Source: an uncultured Spirochaetales bacterium (GTDB lineage Bacteria > Spirochaetota > Spirochaetia > Sphaerochaetales > Sphaerochaetaceae). Taken from it: 64,000 nt of DNA. The DNA is taken from NCBI GenBank assembly GCA_949285145.1, contig CASDXQ010000018.1:1-64000 (forward strand), given 5' to 3'. Shown here piece by piece: positions 16,541 to 24,981 of this stretch; the first letter of the stretch is position 1; every line of letters begins with the position of its first letter. The position numbers were made by a program, and so were the translations under genes. The notes beneath the pieces were generated by a model. That model was not told the DNA's origin, did no database searches, and worked only from the letters and a program-made list of their open reading frames with translations.

Positions 16541-16569
16541 CAGTGCCGCAGTGGACACTGCCGTATTTT

Positions 16570-17196
16570 TCACCTGAGAGCATCAACCATGCTTTTCAGA
16601 ACTTCGTCAGGACTTGCCGATGCGTCGATGTCGACAAGAAGACCTTTCTCCCTGTAGTAGCTGATGAGAGGTGCTGTGGAAGCTTCATATACCTCAAGAC
16701 GGTTTCTGATAGCCTCTTCCTTGTCATCATCCCTCTGGATGAGAGGCTCTCCGGTCTCATCATCAATTCCCTCAACCTTGGGAGGATTGTAAAGGATATG
16801 ATATGTTCTGCCGGTTGACTTGCATACTCTCCTGCCAGACAGACGTCTGATGATGTCTTCCTTGTCAAGGACGAAGTTGACGACCTTGTCAAGAGAGGAA
16901 ATCGTTTCAAGGGCATCTGCCTGTGCGATAGTGCGCGGGAAACCGTCAAGGATGAAGCCGTTTGAAGCATCATCTGATGCGAGTCTGTCCTTCACCATGG
17001 CGATCGTGACTTCATCCGGAACGAGATCACCGGCTGCAAGGATCGCCTTCACTTTCTTTCCCAGCTCCGTTTCCCTTTTGATGTTGTCCCTGAAAAGATC
17101 ACCTGTTGAAATATGGGGGATGGAATAAACATCCTTTGCTTTTGCGGCTATTGTGCCCTTTCCAGCTCCCGGAGGGCCTAAAAACACTAGTTTCAT
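16570..17196 (-). CDS. adk: Adenylate kinase
   Basis: A 208-residue enzyme interconverting ATP+AMP and 2 ADP. P-loop GPPGAGKGT at 7-15, AMP-site ISTGDLFRDN, LDGFPRTIAQA and a full-length LID domain (about 120-158: GRRVCKSTGRTYH ... IQRDDDKEEAIRNRL). The LID lacks the four-cysteine zinc site. AGAGG is 7 nt before ATG. It is transcribed divergently from the uracil phosphoribosyltransferase gene. Confidence 0.96.
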   Translation of the reverse strand: MKLVFLGPPGAGKGTIAAKAKDVYSIPHISTGDLFRDNIKRETELGKKVKAILAAGDLVPDEVTIAMVKDRLASDDASNGFILDGFPRTIAQADALETISSLDKVVNFVLDKEDIIRRLSGRRVCKSTGRTYHILYNPPKVEGIDDETGEPLIQRDDDKEEAIRNRLEVYEASTAPLISYYREKGLLVDIDASASPDEVLKSMVDALR

Positions 17197-17276
17197 GAAA
17201 AAACCTCTTTAAAAATCTTTTGTTAAAGAATACACAATACTTTCTTTTTTTGGTAGTAGTGGTTTATGCTTCACCT

Positions 17277-18317
17277 ATGAGTAAGACAATAAGTTTGCAT
17301 GCGCATGATCTTGACGGATACCTGACAGAGAGAGACAATGCCGCTCTTGATGAAATGAAGGTGCTGTATGATTCATATCTTGAGGACTGCCGCAAAGCAG
17401 AGGAAGGCGGCGATACTGATGTTCTTGTGAGGAAAATGAAGACAATCACAAAGAAGATGCAGGAAATAACAGGCGCTGAAGACAGGATTCACGTATATTC
17501 GTTTGAAGCTCCGCGAGAACAGCATGCACAGGCAAGCCGGCTCATAGCACACCTCAGAGATCCGGAGACAAAGCATGAAGAATTCGTGTATTACATACAG
17601 AGAGCCTATGAACTGCTTTTCAACAGTGTATTCACGAACAGAGCTCTTTCCTCAAAGCGCCAGATAATCCAGAAGACTCCTGTGACGGATCCCTGCCGCA
17701 ATTATGCGGTTCACAGTATTCCCGACATTGATCCGCTCGTTCATGATTCGGTCATGTGCGTGATGCTGCGCGGTGCACTTCTTCCCAGTATGATCATCTC
17801 AAAGGCAATTGAGGAATACTCTTCCGCTTCATATATAACGCCGTTCGCGCTTTTCAGAATAAAAAGAGATGAAAGCTGCAGCGAGAAGGAAATGCGCTAT
17901 GTGCTTGACCTTGACAAGTCTTTTTTCTCTTTAAAGCAGCTTGACGGAAAGAATCTCATTTTCGCAGACCCCATGAATGCCACAGGAGGAAGTCTTGTGA
18001 CAATCATGAAATACCTTGAGGAAAAAGGCGTCAGGCCGAAGAGTGTCAGGTTCATCAATGTGATTGCCGCCCTCAAAGGCTGTCTCAGGGTTGTACGCGC
18101 ACTTGAGAATGCAGAAGTCCATACACTGTGGCTGGATCCCGTGCTGAATGACAAGGCATATATAATGCCTGGGCTGGGCGATGCCGGTGACAGGCTTAAC
18201 GGCAGGGACGGCGAAAGACAGAGAAACATAATCCAGCTTATTGCCGATTACGGGCAGAATATCGTGAATCTATACAGAAACCAGGTGAGAGAAATTGAAG
18301 AGACTGTACTGCCTTAG
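17277..18317 (+). CDS. upp: Uracil phosphoribosyltransferase with N-terminal extension
   Basis: A 346-residue protein whose C-terminal 215 residues are a phosphoribosyltransferase domain: PRPP loop DPMNATGGS at 231-239 and the uracil-binding YIMPGLGDAGDR at 295-306. The MLRGALLPS segment replaces the usual PILRAGLG. The first 130 residues are an extra, mainly helical region not found in the 208-residue bacterial Upp; I do not recognise it. The reaction would be uracil+PRPP to UMP. Start ATG 17277 has no SD; TATGCT (17265-17270) ends 6 nt upstream. The lipoprotein gene starts inside its 3' end. Confidence 0.88.
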   Translation: MSKTISLHAHDLDGYLTERDNAALDEMKVLYDSYLEDCRKAEEGGDTDVLVRKMKTITKKMQEITGAEDRIHVYSFEAPREQHAQASRLIAHLRDPETKHEEFVYYIQRAYELLFNSVFTNRALSSKRQIIQKTPVTDPCRNYAVHSIPDIDPLVHDSVMCVMLRGALLPSMIISKAIEEYSSASYITPFALFRIKRDESCSEKEMRYVLDLDKSFFSLKQLDGKNLIFADPMNATGGSLVTIMKYLEEKGVRPKSVRFINVIAALKGCLRVVRALENAEVHTLWLDPVLNDKAYIMPGLGDAGDRLNGRDGERQRNIIQLIADYGQNIVNLYRNQVREIEETVLP

Positions 18318-18942
18318 CCTGTTTTTCACCCTGCTGCTGACCACAGCATGCACTTCGCTTGACAATGTCAGCGTGGAAAGCCTCCTGTATGCAAAAGAAA
18401 CAGGAGAAGAGAGTTTTGCAAGCACACAGGAAGCCTATCTTCTCTATCCTGATGATGAAAGGGTTCTCTACAACTATGCCTACATGCTGCTTTATTACGG
18501 GCGTTATGATGATGCTGTGAGGATATGTGACGAGGCACTGTCCGCATCTCCCCGCTCACTGCGTTTTCTGTATCTGAAAGCTGAGGCTCTGAAGGATGAA
18601 GGACGTCATCAGAGTTTCATATCGACCCTTGAATACATTCTTTCGTTTGACGCGGCGAACACTGATGTGATGCTTGAGCTTGCCGGTTATTACGACACAT
18701 TCTTCAAAAAGGATGAAGCCGTGCGCTATGCATCAGAGGTGCTTGAATTTGAACCGGAGAACAAGGAAGCAATGATGATACTTGCTCATTATGATGAATA
18801 CTTCGCCTCAATCGCAGGAGAGGAAAAAGAAGAAAAGCCAGCTGATGGGAAATACGGGAAAAGACGCATACCTGAGCTGGATATGGCGCAGGCGGCAGAT
18901 CTTTTCTCAGCATATTACAGCAAGGAAGAAATTCTCATCTGA
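18295..18942 (+). CDS. TPR lipoprotein
   Basis: A 215-residue protein with a lipoprotein signal ending in LTTAC (Cys19 lipidated). Residues 45-165 contain three or four tetratricopeptide repeats (for example DERVLYNYAYMLLYYGRYDDA and PENKEAMMILAHYDEYFAS). The start is TTG at 18295, with AGGTGAG a few bases upstream, 23 bp inside upp, so the two genes are co-transcribed. A role in envelope assembly is plausible but unproven. The 3' end overlaps rnhA by 8 bp. Confidence 0.82.
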   Translation: MKRLYCLSLFFTLLLTTACTSLDNVSVESLLYAKETGEESFASTQEAYLLYPDDERVLYNYAYMLLYYGRYDDAVRICDEALSASPRSLRFLYLKAEALKDEGRHQSFISTLEYILSFDAANTDVMLELAGYYDTFFKKDEAVRYASEVLEFEPENKEAMMILAHYDEYFASIAGEEKEEKPADGKYGKRRIPELDMAQAADLFSAYYSKEEILI

Positions 18943-19372
18943 ATTTTTTCCATTCACCGACTGCAAGCTTGTCGCAGCGGTTGTTGTACTCATTTGAGTC
19001 GTGGCCCTTTACCCAGATGAAGGTGACACGATGCACTGAAAGAAGCTCAAGCAGCCTAAGCCAGAGATCCTTGTTCGGCACTGCCTGGTTACGGGCTTTC
19101 ACCCAGTTTTTGGCCTTCCATGAATGAAGCCATCCCTTTGTAACAGAATCGACAAGATACCTGCTGTCGCTGTAGAGATTCACCGCACATGGACGCTTGA
19201 GCGCCGCAAGAGCCATGATCGCAGCCGTCAGCTCCATGCGGTTGTTGGTCGTAACGGCCTCGCCGCCGGAAAGCTCTTTCTCATTTTCTCCCTTTTTCAG
19301 GATGGCAGCCCAGCCACCCGGCCCGGGATTGCCTGAGCATGCACCGTCTGTGTAGATATCAACAGTATCCAT
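18935..19372 (-). CDS. rnhA: Ribonuclease HI
   Basis: A 145-residue RNase H that cuts RNA in RNA-DNA hybrids. Catalytic residues are visible: Asp9 in YTDGACSGNPGPGGW, Glu47 in NRMELTA, Asp69 in YSDSRYLV and Asp134 in NNRCDKLA. The basic handle WLHSWKAKNWVKARN is present. Its ATG overlaps the TGA of ppiC by one base (TGATG), which suggests coupled translation. Confidence 0.96.
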   Translation of the reverse strand: MDTVDIYTDGACSGNPGPGGWAAILKKGENEKELSGGEAVTTNNRMELTAAIMALAALKRPCAVNLYSDSRYLVDSVTKGWLHSWKAKNWVKARNQAVPNKDLWLRLLELLSVHRVTFIWVKGHDSNEYNNRCDKLAVGEWKKFR

Positions 19373-19650
19373 CAGTCCTTAACACCCGTTTTTTTTATTA
19401 TGTGATAGCCGAATTTCGTTCTCACCGGACGGCTTATGCCGCCGCTTGGAAGCCTGAAGGCCTCCCTTTCAAATTCCTTCACCATCTGTCCTTCGCCGAA
19501 AAAACCGAGATCTCCGCCTTTTGAACGGCTTGGACAGGTTGAATAACGATGAGCCAGAGCGGAAAACGATGCCCCGCTTTTAAGCTCTGCATAGATTCTG
19601 TCGGCCAGTGCCTTGTCTTTTACGAGAATATGTGATGCTCTTACCTGCAT
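19372..19650 (-). CDS. Parvulin-type peptidyl-prolyl isomerase
   Basis: A 92-residue single parvulin domain without signal peptide, similar to PpiC. It shows RASHILVKD, FSALAHRYSTCPSRSKGGDLGFFGEGQMV and FGYHIIKK. It isomerises peptidyl-proline bonds in the cytoplasm. ATG 19650 has no SD; TATATT (minus strand, 19663-19658) ends 7 nt before it, another leaderless candidate. Confidence 0.93.
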   Translation of the reverse strand: MQVRASHILVKDKALADRIYAELKSGASFSALAHRYSTCPSRSKGGDLGFFGEGQMVKEFEREAFRLPSGGISRPVRTKFGYHIIKKTGVKD

Positions 19651-19714
19651 GAAAATGAATATAGCTGAAAAGTATCTTTTGTGCTAGATTTGTCCTGACG
19701 ATGAGGTACATGGT

Positions 19715-20386
19715 TTGAAGGCTGTTGCGAAATTCCTGCATGGTGTCTACAGAATCGGAGTGAGAATCTTTCTCTCCATCGGCTATGACTTCTACACATG
19801 GAAGGAAGAAGAACTGCCGGCGGGAGCAAAACTGTTTGTCTCGAATCATTTCTCATCTTCCGATGCCCATTTCGTCACAACGCTGATGAAGGATCCCCTT
19901 CACATGGTGATCGGTCCGGGCTTCAATGTACCGCTTCTGAAATACTATCTCAACTGGACAGAACAGATCAGTGCGAACACAAAGGAGACGAGATCCTGCG
20001 TAGTTGAGAAATGCGTGAAATACATAAATGAAGGCGACAGCATATATATTTTTCCGGAGGGCATGCTCAATACAGGAGACAGCATGCTTCCATTTCACAA
20101 AGGGGCGGCAAGGATATATCTTGAAACAGGAGTTCCTGTCATTCCTGTCGGTCTCATAGCACCGATGAGACGGATGAAGAAGAAAAACAGCAGCTTTGTA
20201 GGACACACAATGACGGTGGTTTCAAAGAACTACTATGCGAATATAGGACGGGCGATGACATTTGAGAGAGAGATGGAACTTGCCAGGACGGACAGAGCAA
20301 AAGCAGAGGAAATCATAACGGATAAAATAAAACAAGAGGTGCAGTTCCTCATCGATGATATAAAGCAGAATAAATTCTGGAGTTGA
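19715..20386 (+). CDS. 1-acyl-glycerol-3-phosphate acyltransferase (PlsC family)
   Basis: A 223-residue acyltransferase with the HX4D motif in SNHFSSSDAHF and the substrate motif FPEGMLN, followed by GVPVIPVGLIA. It would acylate lysophosphatidate in phospholipid synthesis at the membrane. The start is TTG 19715 with GAGG about 8 nt upstream. Directly followed by the membrane-protein frame at 20391. Confidence 0.9.
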   Translation: MKAVAKFLHGVYRIGVRIFLSIGYDFYTWKEEELPAGAKLFVSNHFSSSDAHFVTTLMKDPLHMVIGPGFNVPLLKYYLNWTEQISANTKETRSCVVEKCVKYINEGDSIYIFPEGMLNTGDSMLPFHKGAARIYLETGVPVIPVGLIAPMRRMKKKNSSFVGHTMTVVSKNYYANIGRAMTFEREMELARTDRAKAEEIITDKIKQEVQFLIDDIKQNKFWS

Positions 20387-20390
20387 AGGT

Positions 20391-20600
20391 ATGGAAAAAA
20401 AGGAAGTTTTCAGTCAGTTCAATGAAAAAGTCAGTGAAATAACACAGCATTATGAAGAAATCGAGGAAATGAAGTTCGATGCGAAGCTGAAAAACGGAAC
20501 TCAGCGTGTTCAATGCCGTTGTCGATATACTTTCAGCATGTGCTGCGCTTGCACTGATGGTTCTCTGGTTTGTGCATTCAGCAGCATTCCCTGCCGCTGA
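20391..20600 (+). CDS. N-terminal part of a frameshifted membrane protein
   Basis: This frame reads MEKKEVFSQFNEKVSEITQH and continues as a helical acidic region to about GTQR (20507), after which it turns into Cys-rich nonsense ending at 20600. A +1 shift at 20508 joins it to the hydrophobic frame beginning FNAVVDILS, giving one protein of about 228 residues. The 95-bp overlap of the two frames is not a natural operon overlap, so a one-base insertion or a sequencing error is likely. Confidence 0.55.
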   Translation: MEKKEVFSQFNEKVSEITQHYEEIEEMKFDAKLKNGTQRVQCRCRYTFSMCCACTDGSLVCAFSSIPCR

Positions 20601-21075
20601 GAGAATCTGCTTCACACTTGTCTTCATCATCTTCCCCGTATTCTTCATTACAAGCTCGGTCTATCATTTTCTTGACGAAGAGCTTACAAGAGCCGTGAAA
20701 GCCATGTTCATCGTCAGAATGGGGCTGCTCATAGCTTCATCCGCGCTCCTTTGCACCGCATTCTGCCTGTACAGAGGATTTCTGTACACACTCATATATC
20801 TCATCCTCGCCGCTCTGTCGCTCATGCTGCTGTCTTTCGGCACAAAGAACGGGTTCAGGGCATCCAGCCTGATAATGGCAGCAGGTTATCTGATCATACT
20901 CTTCTTCTGCCGCACGCCGGGAGCATCTGCAACGGCAGTCACAGGAGCTTTCGCATCACTGTTTCCTGTTTTCATCCCCGTCTCCGGTGTGAAAAGGATA
21001 AGTAACGCAAGAACAATAGGAATATTCTATCTCGTGACACTCATATCCTGTTTCCAGGCTTTAAGCATTTCCTGA
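20506..21075 (+). CDS. C-terminal part of a frameshifted polytopic membrane protein
   Basis: About 189 residues with six or seven hydrophobic helices (for example SACAALALMVLWFVHSAA and FTLVFIIFPVFFITSSVY) and no recognised motif. It could start alone at GTG 20506, but no SD precedes it and the helical N-terminal region in the neighbouring frame fits directly before it. Family unknown. The end overlaps the convergent CYTH gene by 49 bp. Confidence 0.6.
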   Translation: MFNAVVDILSACAALALMVLWFVHSAAFPAAERICFTLVFIIFPVFFITSSVYHFLDEELTRAVKAMFIVRMGLLIASSALLCTAFCLYRGFLYTLIYLILAALSLMLLSFGTKNGFRASSLIMAAGYLIILFFCRTPGASATAVTGAFASLFPVFIPVSGVKRISNARTIGIFYLVTLISCFQALSIS

Positions 21076-21581
21076 TAGGATCTGGCTTCAACCTCATCTT
21101 TGCCGACACCGATGTCAGAAAGGATTTCATAAAGCCTGTCATAGTTGTCCTTGTTGTTTTCAAAACCGGGCTTATCGGAGATTATCTCCATTTCAAGAAA
21201 CCATCCAAGATGCTTCACATCCAACAGCTCAATGTGAACATCTGAAAGCATCCATGACCAGCCTTTTTTGTATTTGTGTATGAAAACCTTGTAGCCAAGC
21301 AGCGCTGCCATATCTTCCATCACACGCTGGTCTTCTGTATTGTCATGACGGAACTCAAGCTCTTCATTGCACTCAAGTCCGCCTTCTCTGTGATTGCGTT
21401 TTGCCGAAATGAGAAGAAAGTCATTCTCCCTTCTTATCCTGAAACGGGGAACTTCATCACCGTCAAAGGCGTAATAAGTGTCTTCCTTTATTACTTCCTC
21501 TCCCGTCTGCGATGTGTATGCATCTATCTTTTCCTTCAGACTTTCACCGGCATGCGCCTTTATTTCAACTTCGTATGCCAT
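21027..21581 (-). CDS. CYTH-domain protein (CyaB / class IV adenylate cyclase-like)
   Basis: About 184 residues. The CYTH signature ExExK is present as YEVEIKAH at the N-terminus, followed by alternating charged strands (PRFRIRREND, LLISAKR, ECNEELEF, LEMEI) that build the tunnel fold. Members hydrolyse tripolyphosphate or thiamine triphosphate or make cAMP; which applies cannot be told. Start ATG 21581 (MAYEVE) has GGAAG upstream inside the frame that begins at 21593. Confidence 0.85.
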   Translation of the reverse strand: MAYEVEIKAHAGESLKEKIDAYTSQTGEEVIKEDTYYAFDGDEVPRFRIRRENDFLLISAKRNHREGGLECNEELEFRHDNTEDQRVMEDMAALLGYKVFIHKYKKGWSWMLSDVHIELLDVKHLGWFLEMEIISDKPGFENNKDNYDRLYEILSDIGVGKDEVEARSYQEMLKAWKQDMSVTR

Positions 21582-21583
21582 GC

Positions 21584-22357
21584 CTACTTCCACGGGAATA
21601 TCATATTCTTGAAGGATCTCGGACCGACCTTTTCCTCTTCGTCAAAAAGAATGTCCGCCCAGGGAAGATGCTTTCTGTCGGCATCAGGATTCTCCTCAAG
21701 GTAATCGTACTTCATCATCAGAAGACGTACGGCGTCATGACTTGCAAGATTCATACCGGCAACACCCGGAATCAGACCGACGGTGAAAATCGTGAGAAGA
21801 ACACATACTATATTGTAAAACAGAAAGAAAATGCTGAAGCCCATATTGTCGCCCATTATGATGAAGCATTTTTTCAGCGTCTTGAGCGGCCTGTCGCCCG
21901 GCAGATATGAAGAGAGTGCGAAATAATACGGCAGAGCCATGACGCTGAAGATCACGAGCCAGATGAGAATCACGGAAATGACAGCCCCGATTATGCCGAA
22001 ATTGCCCATATAGAACGGAATGATGAACATTGTCAGCAGTGCCATCACCACATAGATCAGGAACATAAGCAGGGAGTGCCTGAAATAGCGGCTGAAACCA
22101 CTCTTCAGGTCAGTCCATGTATCTCTTCTGTAATCCGAATAACCGTATGCGACATTGCTTACCGCACCCGAGAAAACAGCAGTGACAAAAAGAAGAGAGA
22201 TGATGGAAAGAAAAAACGGCAGAGGGCCGTAATCAACCAGAGCGAATGAAGAAACCATAAGAAAGAATATTGCAATGTAAACAATATTCAGAAGAACCAT
22301 GCCGATGAGATTATCCCAGCCGTCAAAAAAAGCCTTTTTTATAAAAAATCCTTTCAT
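21584..22357 (-). CDS. Polytopic membrane protein, unknown
   Basis: About 257 residues with five or six membrane helices and a polar C-terminal tail (about 210-257). The first residues MKGFFIKKAFFDGWDNL look like a positive-inside start, so ATG 22357 is preferred over 22441. No strong SD is seen. I do not recognise a family. The stop lies 2 bp before the CYTH start, so the two are an operon. Confidence 0.7.
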   Translation of the reverse strand: MKGFFIKKAFFDGWDNLIGMVLLNIVYIAIFFLMVSSFALVDYGPLPFFLSIISLLFVTAVFSGAVSNVAYGYSDYRRDTWTDLKSGFSRYFRHSLLMFLIYVVMALLTMFIIPFYMGNFGIIGAVISVILIWLVIFSVMALPYYFALSSYLPGDRPLKTLKKCFIIMGDNMGFSIFFLFYNIVCVLLTIFTVGLIPGVAGMNLASHDAVRLLMMKYDYLEENPDADRKHLPWADILFDEEEKVGPRSFKNMIFPWK

Positions 22358-22527
22358 ACATATGAATGTACAAAACTGCACGTCATTGTTCAAGGTCATG
22401 ATTACGGAATATTCTTTCATATTTTTCTTAAAATTTTGCATAAATATTTAAAAACTACTTGTATATTTTCTTTTTATATGCATAATCATGAATACATTCT
22501 AAAAAAAACGATGGAGAGAAAAATAAA

Positions 22528-23763
22528 ATGTCAAAAGATAAAGTCATTCTTGCATATTCCGGCGGCCTCGATACCTCAGTCATTCTCAAGTGGCTTGCAA
22601 ACAAAGGTTTTGACGTCATTGCATATGTCGCAGACGTAGGACAGAAGGAAGACTTCAAGGCTGTCGAGGAAAAGGCCTACGCGACAGGTGCGAGCAAGGT
22701 TTACATAGAAGATCTGAAAAAAGAGCTTGTTACAGACTACATCTTCCCATGTCTCAAGGCAAACACGATCTATGAAGGCACATACATGCTGGGTACATCC
22801 ATCGCCCGCCCTATCATCGCAAAGCGCCATATCGAAATCGCGAAGGCGGAAGGCACAAAATACGTTGCGCACGGTGCGACAGGAAAAGGCAACGATCAGG
22901 TGAGATTCGAATTCGGCTATTACATGAACATGAGCGATGTGAAGATCATCTCTCCATGGAAAGATCCCGAATGGCTGGGTCAGTTTGAAGGCAGAAGCGA
23001 CATGCTTGCCTATGCCGAGAAATACAACATTCCGGTAAAGGCAAGTCTCAAGAAACCTTACAGCGAAGACGAGAACCTCATCCACATCTCGCATGAGGCG
23101 GGAATTCTTGAAGACCCCGCAAAGAGATGTCCTGAAGACGTCTACTCTCTCACAGTCAGCCCGCATGATGCACCGGAAGAAGAAACTCTCCTTGAAATCG
23201 AATTCGTCTCAGGCGTACCTGTAAAGGTGACGAATCTCAATACAGACGAGACTGTCACAGATCCGCTTGAAATGATTCTCTACCTCAACAAGATGGGGCA
23301 CGACAATGCAATCGGACGTGTCGACATGGTGGAGAACAGATTCATCGGCATCAAGTCCCGCGGCGTCTATGAGACTCCGGGCTGCGAGATTCTCTGGAAG
23401 GCTCACCACAACCTTGAAGGTCTGTGCATGGATAAAGAGGCAATGCATCTTAGAGACATGCTCTCGCCAAAATATGCCGAGCTGATCTACAACGGTTACT
23501 GGGGAGCACCGGAATTCAACATGCTCACTGCCCTCTTCGATGAGAGCCAGAAGTATGTCACCGGAAAGGCAACCGTAGCCCTTTACAAAGGCAATGTAAT
23601 CAACGCAGGAATCACTTCTCCTCTTTCTCTCTACAACGAGGATCTGGGTTCGATGGATAAAGCCGGCGGCTATCATCCGGTTGACTGCAAGGGTTTCATC
23701 AACATCAATGCAATCCGCCTTATGGCCAATGCGGAAAGAGAGGCAAAGGCAAAGGCACTCTGA
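22528..23763 (+). CDS. argG: Argininosuccinate synthase
   Basis: A 411-residue ATP-dependent ligase joining citrulline and aspartate. The ATP loop is AYSGGLDTS (about 9-17). Other conserved segments are [38 protein letters not shown] and [13 protein letters not shown]. argH and other arginine genes are not nearby. A GGAG-containing site lies upstream of ATG. The 86-bp leader is AT-rich with the inverted repeat GAAT-AC-ATTC, too short in the middle to be called an ARG box. Confidence 0.97.
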   Translation: MSKDKVILAYSGGLDTSVILKWLANKGFDVIAYVADVGQKEDFKAVEEKAYATGASKVYIEDLKKELVTDYIFPCLKANTIYEGTYMLGTSIARPIIAKRHIEIAKAEGTKYVAHGATGKGNDQVRFEFGYYMNMSDVKIISPWKDPEWLGQFEGRSDMLAYAEKYNIPVKASLKKPYSEDENLIHISHEAGILEDPAKRCPEDVYSLTVSPHDAPEEETLLEIEFVSGVPVKVTNLNTDETVTDPLEMILYLNKMGHDNAIGRVDMVENRFIGIKSRGVYETPGCEILWKAHHNLEGLCMDKEAMHLRDMLSPKYAELIYNGYWGAPEFNMLTALFDESQKYVTGKATVALYKGNVINAGITSPLSLYNEDLGSMDKAGGYHPVDCKGFININAIRLMANAEREAKAKAL

Positions 23764-23804
23764 CTTTGATTCAGATAAACATGAAGCTGAAATAAGTTTA
23801 TGCA

Positions 23805-23833
23805 AAGACGCTGCCCAGGGCCGGCAGCGTCTT
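23805..23833. terminator. Hairpin between argG and a convergent gene
   Basis: AAGACGCTGCC (23805-23815) pairs with GGCAGCGTCTT (23823-23833), an 11-bp GC-rich stem with a 7-nt loop. T-tracts are weak on both sides, so it probably works as a bidirectional terminator for argG and the gene at 23859-24611. Confidence 0.65.
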
Positions 23834-23858
23834 CATTATTCACTTCTGTTATTGTCTT

Positions 23859-24611
23859 TCATTTCCTGTAATTATCGAACACAAAGTAATCAGACATCGT
23901 CTCACTCACCGAGAAGTTCACGATGTCATAGACATCATTGCTTCCTCCAGCTTTCATGTAGAAACAGCCTTCTGTTGTCACGTTTGATGGAACAGTGTAT
24001 TCTTCCCCGTCCACGGTAACTGTCATGAAGTCTGTATTCTGTGTGATTGTCACTGCTTCCGGCTCCTTGCGCTCAACTGTCATCTCCTGACGGACCAGTC
24101 TGCTGTCCTTGTCAATATAGACCTTCACATGCACCTCGTCGGAAGCGAAGTCGTTTTCATCCTCATCCCAGCCTAGAATGTTTCCATCCGATGATTCTCT
24201 GTAGAACACATCCTCACCGAGCTTCACATCATACTCATACACACTCATGCCATCTTCCTCGTATGTGTCAGTGACATCGAAGTCAAGAATGCTGTCATAA
24301 TATGGAGTCACGACATAGCCGTCATACAGACTGTCGAGAAGTGCGAACACTTCCCTGTCACCGCTGAGTACCCTTTTCACCATCGCTGTATTACTTGCAC
24401 CCTGTACTGCAGATGCGCTGTATTCGTTCACAGCATTTCCATTCATGTCATACAGTGTGAAAGATGCATCTCTTGTTCCCGGTACCAGGTCTGTGGAAGC
24501 GTCAATTGCCTCATCCGCATAGAATGCAGGTCCGAATGATGAAGTCGATGCGAAGAGAGATACAGAAAGTGCAATGCACATCAGAAGTGTAAACAGAATT
24601 TTCTTTTTCAT
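23859..24611 (-). CDS. Secreted protein of unknown function
   Basis: A 250-residue protein with a signal peptide (MKKKILFTLLMCIALSVSLFAS). The mature part is acidic and beta-rich (FTLYDMNGNAVNEYSAS, DGYVVTPYYDSILDFDVTDTY, VHVKVYIDKDSRLVRQEM), similar in feel to periplasmic lipid-binding or DUF-type proteins, but I do not recognise it. AAGGAG lies upstream of ATG 24611. Possibly anchored or periplasmic. Confidence 0.75.
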   Translation of the reverse strand: MKKKILFTLLMCIALSVSLFASTSSFGPAFYADEAIDASTDLVPGTRDASFTLYDMNGNAVNEYSASAVQGASNTAMVKRVLSGDREVFALLDSLYDGYVVTPYYDSILDFDVTDTYEEDGMSVYEYDVKLGEDVFYRESSDGNILGWDEDENDFASDEVHVKVYIDKDSRLVRQEMTVERKEPEAVTITQNTDFMTVTVDGEEYTVPSNVTTEGCFYMKAGGSNDVYDIVNFSVSETMSDYFVFDNYRK

Positions 24612-24981
24612 TTCTTTTTCTCCTTGTCCGTTTTATGGATACAGACAACTTAACAGTGGAAAAAGTAGAACCACTGTAAAGAGATTGGACAAATGATGAA
24701 GAAATATGGAGACATGCGGGCGAATGAGAAGAACAGATGAACAGCACCTGAGGGTATATGGTTATCCTGCCTGTGCCGGCATTGCGTCTTCTCAGTGACA
24801 GTTCCTCATAAGTCCATAATATATAAGAAGTTATTCATATGCAATCTGACTATTTTCCCCTTCTTTCTACATATTAGGCACAAAAGCTCACACAGACGAC
24901 AATTTAATTCAGGAAAAACAGAAACCTTCCTCTCATTCTCTCCACCTTGTCTGTTCATTTTTGCAGTCAGGAGAAAACAAA
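24612..24981. other. 370-bp intergenic region between divergent envelope genes
   Basis: Must hold promoters for the secreted protein (minus) and the efflux operon (plus). The only structure I see is ACAGTGG (24653-24659) facing CCACTGT (24671-24677), a possible operator close to the minus-strand gene. No convincing -35/-10 pair or reading frame was found. Confidence 0.5.

Noticed and set aside
22485-22500. ARG-box-like inverted repeat before argG
   Set aside because: GAAT-AC-ATTC has only two bases in the middle, fewer than ArgR/AhrC operators, and no argR gene is in the window.
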